Made by a program: the position numbers and the translations under genes. From Lentilactobacillus kefiri (GTDB taxonomy: Bacteria; Bacillota; Bacilli; Lactobacillales; Lactobacillaceae), in assembly GCF_007989105.1 (NCBI RefSeq), contig NZ_BJVK01000002.1, positions 110,339 through 174,338 on the forward strand: a stretch of DNA of 64,000 nt, given 5' to 3'. The notes beneath the pieces were generated by a model. The model was not told the DNA's origin. It saw nothing but the letters and a program-made list of their open reading frames with translations, and made no database searches. Shown piece by piece: positions 14,870 through 24,367 of this stretch (its first letter is position 1; every line of letters starts with the position of its first letter).

Positions 14870-17230
14870 CTACCGATTCCCATTTTGCCAAAAATTCTGC
14901 AGGGTATTTTTAAGTTGATCGGCGTTATTGGTCACTTTAATATTTGCCCAATTTTGAGGAAAAATCTGGCGGTATCGGGTTTGATTAAATCGCTGATCCA
15001 TTAAAACGATGATGCCTTTGTCGGTATCGGTTCGAATGACTCGTCCAGCTGCCTGACTGACGTTGTTGAAACCGGGGAGTTGGTAGGCAAACGAGAAGCC
15101 CTGGCCATTTAATGAATCAAAATATTCTCGGATGAGATCGGATTCCTTATTCATGCCCGGAAGGCCGACGCTGATAATTCCAACACCAATTAATTGTTCG
15201 TTTTTTAAATCAATTCCTTCAGAGAAAATGCCTCCGAGCAGTGCGAAACCAACCTTTGTCTGTTTATCGTCATTGCGAAATTCGTCAAGAAACGCGGTTC
15301 GGGCATCGTTATCCATTTCCGGCTTTTGATTAATCACGTCAATGTCTGGATGAAGTTCCACAAACTTGCTTAGCGTGGCGTTTAAATAAGCCATTGATGG
15401 AAAGAACATCATGTAGTGGCCGGCCTTTTGGCTGATCATGGTAAAGATGGTCTCACAAATCGGCTTGAGACTGTTTTCGCGGTTGGCGTACAGGGTATTG
15501 ATGTTATTGGCAATGACAACCTGACAGTTTTCCTGCGGAAATGATGAATGAGATACCATGCAGAGGCTGTCTTCTTCGTTGCCCAAAACCTGTTGGTAAT
15601 ACGATATTGGGCTCAGGGTAGCTGAAAAGAGGATTGCTGCCCCACCCAAATTTAAGCTGGCCTTGAGCTGTTTACTGGGATCCATGCAGAACTGCCGGAA
15701 AATAATTGTGTGATCGCCAATAATGATCCGGGTCCGGTAAGTTTCGTCGTAAAACGTACTGATCAGATAATAGCGCCGGCACTGCAGATAATAATCGACG
15801 ACCGCATCCACTGTGTCACTGGGCGTTTGGGTGGCCAGCCATTGGTGAATGGTTTCAATCAGGTTCTCAAGAGTGTTGTTAAAGTTGTCCAATGGTGCCA
15901 GCTGGGCAATCTGTTTATCAACTGTCTCTGCGGCCGGCTTACTGTAGCGTTTAAATGACCGTTTTAACGATTCGAGGCGTTTAATGACCTTCTGATTGGC
16001 AGCTTTGTGTTTAACCAGCTGTTCCAACAATGGGTTGATAGGAGATGATTCCAGGGTTGCCGAATACATTTCCCGTGAACGCTGGACCAGATTGTGGACT
16101 TCATCAACCAAGAAACAGTTGGTGGGATCGGGAAATGAGAAGAAGCGCTGTAAATGAACCTGTGGGTCGAATAAATAGTTGTAATCACAAATGATGACAT
16201 CGCAAAACAAGCTGACGTCCAGTGAGAATTCAAAGGGGTCAACCTTGTGTTTTTCAGCGTATGTTTGAATGGTTTTCTTGGTAATCTGATCTTCATTTTG
16301 AATAATGTCTTTAATCGCAGTTCGAACCCGGTCATAATAGCCGACCATGTAGGGATTCTTCTCAGGTGGGACATCTTTTTCAGCCGGGAAGGCAATCTTA
16401 TCCTTGGCGGTTAGCGTAATACTTTTGAGGGTCAGCCCCTGTTTGGCCATGATTGAGATCGTGTTCTCGGCAACGTGGCGGGTGCTTTGCTTGGCTGTAA
16501 AATAAAAAATCCGGCTAATCAACTGTTCACCCATTGATTTGATCGCTGGAAAGAGCGTTGAAATGGTTTTCCCGGTTCCAGTCGGCGCTTCCACAAAGAG
16601 ATGCTTTTCCAACAGGATCGTCTTGTAAACGTTGGTGGCAAGCTTGTGTTGGCCGGGACGATAATCCGGGAACGGGAATTTTAGGGCTTTTGCTGAACGA
16701 ATTCGCCGTTCGTCCAAGTCATGGCGCAGCTTGATCCACTGTTCAAACTCGGTTACCAGAGCGGTGAAAAACAATTCGGATTCAGTTTTAGTGAAGGTTT
16801 GCGTCTTAGTCGTTATTTTTTCGTCAGGAGTCTGGACATAAGTCAGCTGCAGATCAACCGACTTGATGTCTGCCTGGTGCATGACGATGTACGAATAGAC
16901 TTTGACCTGACCCCAATAGAGCTGAAGCGTTGAGTCGGGCAGGGAGTTGAATTCCAGGTCGGATGTTTTAATTTCTTCAATCAGCGGCTTGCCGTCACGT
17001 TCGTCGATTCCGTCAGCTCGGCCGCTGATGACATATTCATCGTCCATGTACTGAATCGAAGTCTTTAAAGCGACTTCGGATTGGTATGAAGCCGGGCGGC
17101 TGTGTTGAATCTTTCGGTGAATCCGGCTGCCTTCCTGAGCGGTGTTTTCACTGCTGATGACGGGGCTAAGGTCACCGGTGCGCAGCAGAAACTCCACTAA
17201 TTCTCTAATGCCGACTTGATGTACGGCCAT
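14870..17230 (-). CDS. RecB/Cas4-type nuclease fused to XPD/DinG-like DNA helicase, iron-sulfur cysteines absent
   Basis: A 786-residue SF2 helicase. Residues 1-180 form a PD-(D/E)xK nuclease-like domain with the RecB/Cas4 pattern: EGSRIH (H38), GRAD (D73) and EEIK (E86, K88). Walker A is APTGTGKT (about 214-221), the DEAH-type box is LVDEVHNL, and C-terminal motifs include AGRVIRTD. In relatives a segment after TAKDKI carries four cysteines for a 4Fe-4S cluster; here residues 275-300 (TAKDKIAFPAEKDVPPEKNP) have none. It is probably a DNA repair helicase. AAAGGAGGGG precedes the start. Confidence 0.85.
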   Translation of the reverse strand: MAVHQVGIRELVEFLLRTGDLSPVISSENTAQEGSRIHRKIQHSRPASYQSEVALKTSIQYMDDEYVISGRADGIDERDGKPLIEEIKTSDLEFNSLPDSTLQLYWGQVKVYSYIVMHQADIKSVDLQLTYVQTPDEKITTKTQTFTKTESELFFTALVTEFEQWIKLRHDLDERRIRSAKALKFPFPDYRPGQHKLATNVYKTILLEKHLFVEAPTGTGKTISTLFPAIKSMGEQLISRIFYFTAKQSTRHVAENTISIMAKQGLTLKSITLTAKDKIAFPAEKDVPPEKNPYMVGYYDRVRTAIKDIIQNEDQITKKTIQTYAEKHKVDPFEFSLDVSLFCDVIICDYNYLFDPQVHLQRFFSFPDPTNCFLVDEVHNLVQRSREMYSATLESSPINPLLEQLVKHKAANQKVIKRLESLKRSFKRYSKPAAETVDKQIAQLAPLDNFNNTLENLIETIHQWLATQTPSDTVDAVVDYYLQCRRYYLISTFYDETYRTRIIIGDHTIIFRQFCMDPSKQLKASLNLGGAAILFSATLSPISYYQQVLGNEEDSLCMVSHSSFPQENCQVVIANNINTLYANRENSLKPICETIFTMISQKAGHYMMFFPSMAYLNATLSKFVELHPDIDVINQKPEMDNDARTAFLDEFRNDDKQTKVGFALLGGIFSEGIDLKNEQLIGVGIISVGLPGMNKESDLIREYFDSLNGQGFSFAYQLPGFNNVSQAAGRVIRTDTDKGIIVLMDQRFNQTRYRQIFPQNWANIKVTNNADQLKNTLQNFWQNGNR

Positions 17231-17373
17231 CCTTAACCCCTCCTTTGATTTCGATATATTCAGACTCTATTATACAAAATTATTGAACATATGTTTGGAA
17301 AATACCGACTTTGAAAAATTCTGGATGTACAGTAAAATGATGGTTATGAGGTTTCACGAAGGGAAGGGCAATC

Positions 17374-17967
17374 ATGCAGCCAAAATTTGGCAAGATTTAT
17401 CGGACAAAACACGCGACCTATTTTGCGGTGGGCGAAGTCGTGACCCACAATCCTCAATTAATTCTGGATAACGTGAACTATATCGGCAAAAAGAATTTTG
17501 TAATCCATATCAAATTTGGCCAGGGGATTGCCAGAAACGCAATTCTGATGGTGAAAATGAATGGCGAAAGCTTACCGGCCTATCTGGATAAAACCGACAT
17601 CAAGTTATTTTCTGAAGCCGTGAACCAGGATGAACTTCAATTGATGAATTTGGATGCCGACGAACTGAAGGCATTTAAGTCGGTGGATGAATTGGAAATT
17701 GAAGATCCCGAAGACGAAAAGATTGCCTACGTTGCCAGTATCCGTGAAAACACACTTCAACTGGTGGAAGATTATTTAAAACGACTCCAAGCAAAAATTG
17801 ATAAGCTCTCACAGCGTAAGGCCAATCATTATTTTTCCAGCAAGGCGCATTACGAAGATGTCAAAACCTTTCTGCTGACCGTGGCACCATACATGGACCT
17901 GCGATTAAAAGAAAGTCAGGTACGCCAAGACGAATGGCGCCTGAAATTGCGTTTGGGAGGCCAGTGA
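17374..17967 (+). CDS. Hypothetical protein, 197 residues
   Basis: I do not recognise a named family. Residues 1-65 look like a beta-rich domain (GKIYRTKHATYFAVGEVVTH); residues about 130-160 are a charged helix that may form a coiled coil (LQLVEDYLKRLQAKIDKLSQR). It is soluble and cytoplasmic, with no signal peptide. GAAGGG precedes the ATG, and a promoter (TTGAAA, 16 bases, TAAAAT ending at 17338) lies upstream. The next small gene begins one base after its stop, so the two form an operon. Confidence 0.75.
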   Translation: MQPKFGKIYRTKHATYFAVGEVVTHNPQLILDNVNYIGKKNFVIHIKFGQGIARNAILMVKMNGESLPAYLDKTDIKLFSEAVNQDELQLMNLDADELKAFKSVDELEIEDPEDEKIAYVASIRENTLQLVEDYLKRLQAKIDKLSQRKANHYFSSKAHYEDVKTFLLTVAPYMDLRLKESQVRQDEWRLKLRLGGQ

Positions 17968-17968
17968 A

Positions 17969-18187
17969 ATGCTGAATGAAGAGAAGCTGCAGGCGATCGT
18001 TGACACGTTTGCCAAGTACAATATTGATATCAGGGTCAAAGGGATGCAGGTTGTTGGTATCAACGGCCAGCCAGCTGATTTTGACGCCAAGACCTTCATG
18101 CAGGATCAATTAATTGATATGATCTGCAAAGTGATGGCCAATCAGTTGATTCATGAAACATGGCTAAATGAGCAAAATAAAAAATGA
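17969..18187 (+). CDS. Small hypothetical protein, 72 residues
   Basis: A small acidic/helical cytoplasmic protein (MLNEEKLQAIVDTFAKYNID, then KGMQVVGINGQPADFDAKTF). GGGAGG lies upstream inside the end of the preceding gene, which points to coupled translation and perhaps a partner role. No family is recognised. The terminator hairpin begins at its stop codon. Confidence 0.75.
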   Translation: MLNEEKLQAIVDTFAKYNIDIRVKGMQVVGINGQPADFDAKTFMQDQLIDMICKVMANQLIHETWLNEQNKK

Positions 18188-18216
18188 TTCAGCAAATTCT
18201 GCTGGATCATTTTTTT
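18183..18216 (+). terminator. Terminator of the two-gene hypothetical operon
   Basis: ATGATTCAGCA and TGCTGGATCAT arms with a 5-base loop are followed by seven T. Confidence 0.9.
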
Positions 18217-18224
18217 GTTTTTAA

Positions 18225-19217
18225 TTATTTAACTGTCTGACTCTTTAATCCTTCAACGAACTTCAAGTAGGCAACCTGTTCGCCGGTTTCAGTAATCTTG
18301 GCGTGATCCAAATTGTTGGCGTGAAGATCATCATCTGGAATTTCAATCTTGTGGGTAAAGGTTGCGTTTCCGATCAAGTCAATTGAGAAAGTATCGTCGC
18401 GACTGTGAACCCGTGTCTTAACCATGCCACCGGGGTTGTACACTGAAATGACTTCGTCAAAGTCGGCAACGTCCGGATGGTTGAGGCAGAATGCCAGGCT
18501 GGTAGCCGACATTCCGGTTCCACAAGCATTGGTGAAGCCAACACCACGTTCGTAAGTCCGGACAAACAGCTTATTATGATCAAGAATCTGAGCAAAACTG
18601 ACGTTGACGCCGTCTGGGAAGTAATCATTGGGATCATTCAGCATCTTCCCAAGTTGACCAAGCGTTTTTGAATGCATGGTTTCTTCGTCAACAAAGCTGA
18701 TTAAGTGGGGATTGGGAACCGCAATTGCGGTAAACTTCAATCCTGGTGCAAATTGTGGCACTTCCTTGTTGATCAGCGTATCAGTACCTAAATTATCAAA
18801 TGGCAGGTTTTCCTTGGCAAAGCTAACCGGGGAAATTTCAACACTGAAGGTTGGAACATCGTCGGCAAGATCGGCTTCTCGGTGAACATCCAAGTCACTA
18901 TCCATTGTTTCAACTTTGAATGCGTCCTTCCCAAACTTGTCGGAAAGATAGCGGGAAACTGTTCTCAGACCATTGCCACACATTGAAGCAATGCTGCCGT
19001 CCGTGTTGATGACCTGCATGCTGCCCAATGCATCTTGATGATCAGAACTATCAATCACCAACAAACCATCGGCACCGTCAAGAAGTCCGTTTCCAGGCGC
19101 AGTAATGTGTTTGGCCAATGCGACCAATTCCGGTTGGCTTAACTTGGTCTTTAATTCAGTTTGATCCAGAATAAAGAACTTATTTTGTGATCCATGGACC
19201 TTTAATAATTGCACCAT
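18225..19217 (-). CDS. dapF: Diaminopimelate epimerase
   Basis: A 330-residue PLP-independent epimerase that converts LL- to meso-diaminopimelate, for both peptidoglycan and lysine. The two active-site cysteines are in ASMCGNGLRT and NACGTGMSAT. The length is greater than the ~275 residues of E. coli DapF, as is common in lactobacilli. It lies 12 bases after lysC on the same transcript, away from the other dap genes, so it is not under the lysine riboswitch. Confidence 0.95.
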   Translation of the reverse strand: MVQLLKVHGSQNKFFILDQTELKTKLSQPELVALAKHITAPGNGLLDGADGLLVIDSSDHQDALGSMQVINTDGSIASMCGNGLRTVSRYLSDKFGKDAFKVETMDSDLDVHREADLADDVPTFSVEISPVSFAKENLPFDNLGTDTLINKEVPQFAPGLKFTAIAVPNPHLISFVDEETMHSKTLGQLGKMLNDPNDYFPDGVNVSFAQILDHNKLFVRTYERGVGFTNACGTGMSATSLAFCLNHPDVADFDEVISVYNPGGMVKTRVHSRDDTFSIDLIGNATFTHKIEIPDDDLHANNLDHAKITETGEQVAYLKFVEGLKSQTVK

Positions 19218-19229
19218 GATGTACCTCCT

Positions 19230-20624
19230 CTAAACTTCCGTCTGGTATTCAATTTGGTTGGCGGAAGGGTCTTCTTTAAAAAAATGTTCATAAATGTATT
19301 TTACCGCTGCGTCGGCATCAGATTGCCGAGTCCCTAACATGATTGAAATTCGTGAAGCACCTTGGTTGATCATGTGAACGGGGATATTGTGCTCAGCGAG
19401 TGGTCGAATGATATTCTCAATGGTCCCGACCCGCGCCCGCATACCTTCACCAACGACCATAATGATTGCATAATCATCGATCCAGTCAAGGGTGTCGGGG
19501 TGGAGTTCGGTTTGAATATCATGACACATTTTTTTAATTGTATCACTGTCCAACTGACTACGGTCAAATATGATTGTCAGGTCATCAATTCCTGAAGGCA
19601 TATGTTCGTATGAAACACCGTATTTATACAGGATTTGTAAAATTTTGAGGGTAAATCCAACTTCCTTGTTCAGCAGGTATCTGTGAAGATAGAGGGCTGA
19701 AAATCGGTTGGAACCGGCGATTCCGGTAACCGGACGTTTGGAAGTAAAATCTTTTTCGGGAACGATCAGGGTTCCGGGAAGGTCGGGGTTATTGGTATTT
19801 TTAACGTTAATGGGAACTTGTCCCTGAATTGCGGGAATGATGGCTTCATCGTTGAAGACCGAGAAGCCGGCGTATGAAAGTTCACGCATTTCTCTAAAAG
19901 TTAATTTGTGAATGGGATGGGCATCGGGAACAATTTTAGGATTTGCTGCATAAATTGCATCAACATCCGTGAAGTTTTCGTATAGTGAGGCGTGAAGGCC
20001 ACGTGCCAGAATTGATCCGGTGATATCTGAACCGCCGCGGGCAAATGTGGCAATCTGGCCATCTTTGGTAAATCCAAAGAAGCCGGGGAAGATTAATCTC
20101 TCATCGCCATACTTTAAGTTGGCGAGATTGTCGTAAGTCTCTTCCAAGACAGTGGCGCTGTTGGGATCATCGCTCAACAAGATGCCAGCTTCACTTGGAT
20201 CAACAAAGCGGGCTTTGGTCCCCGCCTGGGTTAAGCAGGCGGCAATGAGCTCGGCATTTAAGCGTTCGCCATGGGCTTTAAAAGCCGCCATCAGGTAGTC
20301 GTTGTTCGGATATGGTTTGTCGGGCAGACCGGTTAGTTTTGATTTAATGTCGTCCAATACAGTTGTTGAAACGCCGAAGCCATTCCCAATTTCCTGATAG
20401 CGGGCGAAAATGTCCGCCACAATTTGAGTTGGATCAGCTTTGCCAATAATGGCATTTGCGTATTTGATTAATAAATCAGTGACTTTAATGTCATCCGAAA
20501 ATCTTTTTCCGGGTGCTGAGGTAACGACGACTTTCCGTTCCGGATCACTTTTGATGATGTTGATCACTTTTTGAACGTGGGCGGCATCGGCTAACGAACT
20601 GCCTCCAAACTTAACGACTTTCAT
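19230..20624 (-). CDS. lysC: Aspartate kinase
   Basis: A 464-residue monofunctional aspartokinase that makes 4-aspartyl phosphate, the first step to lysine, DAP, threonine and methionine. It starts KVVKFGGSSLAD, and FARGGSDITGSILARGL is the kinase core. Two ACT domains follow from about residue 315 (EVGFTLKILQILYKYGV, and VGEGMRARVGTIENIIRPLA) and should bind a feedback amino acid. GGGAGTGA precedes the ATG. With dapF it forms a two-gene operon that diverges from the riboswitch-controlled lysA operon. Confidence 0.95.
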   Translation of the reverse strand: MKVVKFGGSSLADAAHVQKVINIIKSDPERKVVVTSAPGKRFSDDIKVTDLLIKYANAIIGKADPTQIVADIFARYQEIGNGFGVSTTVLDDIKSKLTGLPDKPYPNNDYLMAAFKAHGERLNAELIAACLTQAGTKARFVDPSEAGILLSDDPNSATVLEETYDNLANLKYGDERLIFPGFFGFTKDGQIATFARGGSDITGSILARGLHASLYENFTDVDAIYAANPKIVPDAHPIHKLTFREMRELSYAGFSVFNDEAIIPAIQGQVPINVKNTNNPDLPGTLIVPEKDFTSKRPVTGIAGSNRFSALYLHRYLLNKEVGFTLKILQILYKYGVSYEHMPSGIDDLTIIFDRSQLDSDTIKKMCHDIQTELHPDTLDWIDDYAIIMVVGEGMRARVGTIENIIRPLAEHNIPVHMINQGASRISIMLGTRQSDADAAVKYIYEHFFKEDPSANQIEYQTEV

Positions 20625-20688
20625 AACTTTTAATCACTCCCTGGATATTCCCATTAATTAACAATTCGGTTAGAGATTGTTAAAACGA

Positions 20689-20716
20689 ATTTTAGCAGTT
20701 TTGAATTAATTTGCAA
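20689..20716 (-). promoter_or_regulatory. lysC-dapF promoter
   Basis: On the minus strand TTGCAA (20711-20716) and TAAAAT (20689-20694) are 16 bases apart. No riboswitch lies between this promoter and lysC. Confidence 0.65.
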
Positions 20717-20774
20717 GAGCAAGTCTTTTTTGAACGCCTGCCTGCATAAATTTGCAAAAGTCGGCTTAAAAGCA

Positions 20775-20803
20775 TTGACACTTTATGAGAAACATTATAA
20801 AAT
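20775..20803 (+). promoter_or_regulatory. lysA operon promoter
   Basis: TTGACA (20775-20780), a 17-base spacer and TAAAAT (20798-20803), just upstream of the lysine riboswitch. Confidence 0.8.
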
Positions 20804-20818
20804 TATCACAATTAAATC

Positions 20819-20998
20819 ATTAGAGGTTGCAACCAACATCAGTAATTAGTGGAGTTCCTACCTGGACTTTGAAGCTAACGAAAGGGGCGGTTGCCGAAGC
20901 ACCATGTGAGGTAGCACTTGGCGCGCTGGGACTTAGCTTAAGAGGCTTTGGACTGTCGCGGCGGACATGTCGGCTGCGGGGCGCTAACGACAAATGAT
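20819..20998 (+). ncRNA. Lysine riboswitch (L-box)
   Basis: The conserved L-box segments occur in order: TTAGAGGTTGC, AGTAATTAG, GAAAGGGGCGG, TTGCCGAAGCA, GGACTGTCGCGGCGGACA, and a closing GGGGCGCTAACG. Lysine binding should favour the terminator at 21022-21064. It heads the lysA-dapH-deacetylase-dapA-dapB-patA-asd operon, so lysine would limit all these steps. Confidence 0.93.
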
Positions 20999-21021
20999 AC
21001 GGAATATGATTTTAAATTCTG

Positions 21022-21064
21022 AATCTCTTTGTTTAGCTAAGCGCTAAACGAAGAGATTTTTTTA
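21022..21064 (+). terminator. Expression-platform terminator of the lysine riboswitch
   Basis: AATCTCTTTGTTTAGC and GCTAAACGAAGAGATT arms are followed by a T-run, 40 bases before lysA. Confidence 0.9.
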
Positions 21065-21104
21065 TTTCCAGTAAAGATAACATTAAACATTTGGAGGAAA
21101 GAAC

Positions 21105-22412
21105 ATGACTAATCAAATCGACCAGTTATCAACGAACGAAGCAGGACACTTACAGATTGGCGGAGTAGATTCGCTGGATTTGGTCAAACAATATAAAACG
21201 CCTTTGGTGGTTTACGACGTCAAAGCAATCCGCGACCAGATCCACCACTTCCAAAAGGTGTTCCAAGATAATGGTGTCGACTTTGCAGTTAGTTATGCCA
21301 GCAAAGCATTTGCATGTATCGCAATGTTTCAGCTGATTAACCAGGAAAAAGGCCACATTGATGTTGTTTCCGGCGGGGAACTTTACACAGCTATCAAAGC
21401 CGGGTTCCCAATGGAGCGGGTTAGCTTCCACGGAAATGACAAATCCCGTGAAGAATTGGAAATGGCCGTGGATCACCAAATCGGCGTCATCATCTTGGAT
21501 AACTTCCATGAAATTGATTTGCTGAAAGAAGTATTGGACGACCGCCAATCCCACATCAATGTGATGCTGCGGGTAACCCCCGGGATTTCAGCCCATACTC
21601 ATGAATATGATCAAACTGGTCAAGTTGACAGCAAGTTCGGCTTTGACATTCAAAGCGGCCAGGCCCGTAAAGCTCTTGGACTGGTTCTTGAAGATGGCCG
21701 GATGAACATGTTGGGCATTCACTGCCACATTGGTTCTCAAATTTTTGAAGTTAAAGGATTTGAAATGGCGGCCGTTAAGCTCATCGATACATTGACGCAA
21801 TGGAATAAAGAAATCGGCTACGTTGCCAAGGTTGTTAACGTCGGTGGGGGCTTCGGAATCAAATATACCGACGATGATGATCCAATTGCGCCAGAGATGT
21901 TTGTTGACGCGATTGTAAAGGCGATTAAAAAGCGGACTGAAGAAGCCGATTTACCAATGCCAGCTGTTTGGATTGAACCGGGTCGGTCAATTGCCGGTCC
22001 TGCCGGATATAACTTATACACAATTGGCAGCCGCAAAGATGTTCCCGGCATTCGTTCATACGTCACGGTTGACGGTGGAATGGGTGATAACATTCGGCCA
22101 GCCTTGTACCAGGCAAAATATGAAGCAGTGCTTGCCAAGAATCCAACCGCTCCAACCAAAGAAACGGTTCGAATCGCCGGTAAGTATTGTGAGTCGGGTG
22201 ATATCCTCATTCAAAAGCAGGATTTACCTGAAACCAAGCCTGGCGATGTGTTGGCAATGTTGGACACCGGAGCTTACGGATACGCAATGGCGTCCAATTA
22301 TAACCGTAATCCCCGCCCCGCAGTTGTCTTTGTTGAAAACGGCAAGTCACAGCTTGCTATCAAACGAGAAACCTTTGAGGATTTAGTTTCATTAGATGAG
22401 CGGTTGGATTAG
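21105..22412 (+). CDS. lysA: Diaminopimelate decarboxylase
   Basis: A 435-residue fold-type III PLP enzyme that makes L-lysine from meso-DAP. The PLP lysine is in SYASKAFACIAM; a glycine-rich phosphate site is VNVGGGFGIKY; the catalytic cysteine segment is RIAGKYCESGDIL. GGAGGAAAG precedes the ATG. It is the first gene after the riboswitch, so the last pathway step is placed first in the operon. Confidence 0.96.
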   Translation: MTNQIDQLSTNEAGHLQIGGVDSLDLVKQYKTPLVVYDVKAIRDQIHHFQKVFQDNGVDFAVSYASKAFACIAMFQLINQEKGHIDVVSGGELYTAIKAGFPMERVSFHGNDKSREELEMAVDHQIGVIILDNFHEIDLLKEVLDDRQSHINVMLRVTPGISAHTHEYDQTGQVDSKFGFDIQSGQARKALGLVLEDGRMNMLGIHCHIGSQIFEVKGFEMAAVKLIDTLTQWNKEIGYVAKVVNVGGGFGIKYTDDDDPIAPEMFVDAIVKAIKKRTEEADLPMPAVWIEPGRSIAGPAGYNLYTIGSRKDVPGIRSYVTVDGGMGDNIRPALYQAKYEAVLAKNPTAPTKETVRIAGKYCESGDILIQKQDLPETKPGDVLAMLDTGAYGYAMASNYNRNPRPAVVFVENGKSQLAIKRETFEDLVSLDERLD

Positions 22413-22472
22413 AAGATTGTTTCTGTTAAATAAATAATTTATTCAAAATAGACATTAGATAGGAGAATCATA

Positions 22473-23183
22473 ATGGAACAACTAAGTGCACGTGAAATCA
22501 TTGATTTTATTGGAAATGCGAAGAAGAAAACCCCAGTGAAGGTTTACATCAAAGGATCAGTTAAAGATCTTAAGTTCCCCAAGTCGATCAAGGCATTTGC
22601 TGAAAAACACACAGCGACATTGTTTGGTGATTGGGAGGACGTTAAGCATTTCCTCAAAAAGCATCAATCCGAAATTGATGACTATGAAATCGAAGCTGAT
22701 TCCAGAAACTCAGCGGTTCCATTATTAGATATCAAAAATATCAATGCCCGGATCGAACCGGGTGCCATCATTAGAGACCACGTTACTATAGGAAACAATG
22801 CCGTTATTATGATGGGTGCCATTATCAACATTGGCGCTGAAATCGGCGATGACACAATGATTGATATGGGAGTCGTGATGGGTGGCCGAGCAATTGTCGG
22901 CAAGCATTCACACATTGGTGCCGGTGCCGTCTTGGCAGGAGTTGTCGAACCCGCATCCGCCAAACCGGTTCAAATCGATGACAATGTCTTGGTTGGCGCC
23001 AATGCAGTTGTCATTGAAGGGGTCCACGTTGGTGAAGGAGCCGTTGTTGCTGCCGGATCAATCGTCACCAAAGACGTTGCCCCACGAACAGTGGTTGCCG
23101 GCGTTCCCGCTCGAAAAGTAAAGGACGTCGATGAGAAGACAACTTCAGAAACTGGCCTTGAAGACGATTTAAGAAAGTTGTGA
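22473..23183 (+). CDS. dapH: Tetrahydrodipicolinate N-acetyltransferase
   Basis: A 236-residue left-handed beta-helix acetyltransferase. Hexapeptide repeats run from about residue 88 to 195 ([20 protein letters not shown] and on), after an N-terminal alpha/beta domain. It acetylates tetrahydrodipicolinate from acetyl-CoA, which marks this as the acetylase variant of the DAP pathway. Synonym dapD in many lactic acid bacteria. The stop lies 4 bases before the deacetylase start. Confidence 0.94.
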   Translation: MEQLSAREIIDFIGNAKKKTPVKVYIKGSVKDLKFPKSIKAFAEKHTATLFGDWEDVKHFLKKHQSEIDDYEIEADSRNSAVPLLDIKNINARIEPGAIIRDHVTIGNNAVIMMGAIINIGAEIGDDTMIDMGVVMGGRAIVGKHSHIGAGAVLAGVVEPASAKPVQIDDNVLVGANAVVIEGVHVGEGAVVAAGSIVTKDVAPRTVVAGVPARKVKDVDEKTTSETGLEDDLRKL

Positions 23184-23187
23184 TTCA

Positions 23188-24339
23188 ATGAGTCAACTTA
23201 ATAAGGAAGAACTAATTCAAATTCGTAGGCATTTACATGAATATCCAGAGCTGGCAATGCATGAAACTGCCACTCATGCCTTTCTGTTAAAGACGATTCA
23301 ATCCTTTAATCAACAGTACATTGAAATTAGAGAAATTCCTGATTTACCCACTGCATTATTGGTATCCGTCCATGGATCAGATCCAAAACGGACGGTTGGG
23401 TACCGAACCGATATTGATGCGTTACCCGTTACCGAACAAACCGGTTTGCCATTTGCATCCAAGAATGCCGGTGTCATGCACGCCTGCGGGCACGATATTC
23501 ATATGACAGTTGCCCTGGGTGTTTTGAACTGGTTCACTGAGCACCAACCAAAAGATAATATGATTTTCTTCTTTCAACCCGCCGAAGAAAGTGAAAATGG
23601 CGGCAAGGTTGCTTATGAGATGGGTGTCTTTGAAGGTAAATGGCGTCCAGATGAATTTTACGGACTTCATGACAATCCCAACCTGCCTGCCGGTGCAATT
23701 GGCTGTCGGATGGGAACCCTGTTTGCCGGGACAACGGAAGTGAACGTTGACTTAATCGGTAAAAGCGGTCATGCAGCCTACCCACAAAAAGCCAACGATA
23801 TGGTTGTTGCGGCAGCCGAGTTCATCGGCCAGGTTCAAACGATCGTTTCCAGGAGCGTTGACCCGATCGAAGGCGGTGTGATTACCTTTGGCAAGTTGGA
23901 CGCCGGAACCATTCGAAACGTTATTGCCGGTAAAGCCCGTATCGAAGGGACCATTCGGGGGTTGACCCAAAAGATGATCGAACACATTGTTGACCGTCTG
24001 AAAATGGTCGCCAACGGGGTCGCAACCAGCTATGGGGCTGAAGTGAATATTCATTTTAACCAAGGTGGTTATTTACCAGTTGAAAACAATGATGAGCTGA
24101 CCAAACGGTTTATTGAATTTGCGAAGCAGGATCCGGAAACCGAGTTTGTGGAGACTGAGCCGGCAATGACCGGAGAGGACTTTGGCTACTTGTTGTCAAA
24201 GATTCCCGGAACCATGTTCTGGCTGGGAGTTGACGATACATCTCAACTTCACTCGGCAACCTTAAACCCCAAGGAGTCTTCAATTCCCAAGGGTGTTAAT
24301 TCCATTATCAGATTTCTTGAATATCGAATGAATCATTAA
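23188..24339 (+). CDS. ykuR: N-acetyldiaminopimelate deacetylase (M20 amidohydrolase)
   Basis: A 383-residue M20 metallopeptidase-fold enzyme. Metal-site motifs are [22 protein letters not shown] (catalytic glutamate) and a C-terminal histidine in SQLHSATLN; the lid domain is in the middle ([10 protein letters not shown]). It removes acetate from N-acetyl-LL-DAP. The place between dapH and dapA in a DAP operon distinguishes it from other M20 enzymes of this shape. It corresponds to YkuR of Bacillus. Confidence 0.92.
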   Translation: MSQLNKEELIQIRRHLHEYPELAMHETATHAFLLKTIQSFNQQYIEIREIPDLPTALLVSVHGSDPKRTVGYRTDIDALPVTEQTGLPFASKNAGVMHACGHDIHMTVALGVLNWFTEHQPKDNMIFFFQPAEESENGGKVAYEMGVFEGKWRPDEFYGLHDNPNLPAGAIGCRMGTLFAGTTEVNVDLIGKSGHAAYPQKANDMVVAAAEFIGQVQTIVSRSVDPIEGGVITFGKLDAGTIRNVIAGKARIEGTIRGLTQKMIEHIVDRLKMVANGVATSYGAEVNIHFNQGGYLPVENNDELTKRFIEFAKQDPETEFVETEPAMTGEDFGYLLSKIPGTMFWLGVDDTSQLHSATLNPKESSIPKGVNSIIRFLEYRMNH

Positions 24340-24367
24340 ACTAATAAAAAAGAAAGTAGGGATTTGT

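Noticed and set aside
17374..18187. Toxin-antitoxin pair
   Set aside because: The two coupled small genes (197 and 72 residues) show no toxin fold or antitoxin DNA-binding motif; left as hypothetical.
21588..22210. Long antisense frames inside lysA and other dap genes
   Set aside because: Shadow frames of a well supported gene; no ribosome sites or family resemblance.
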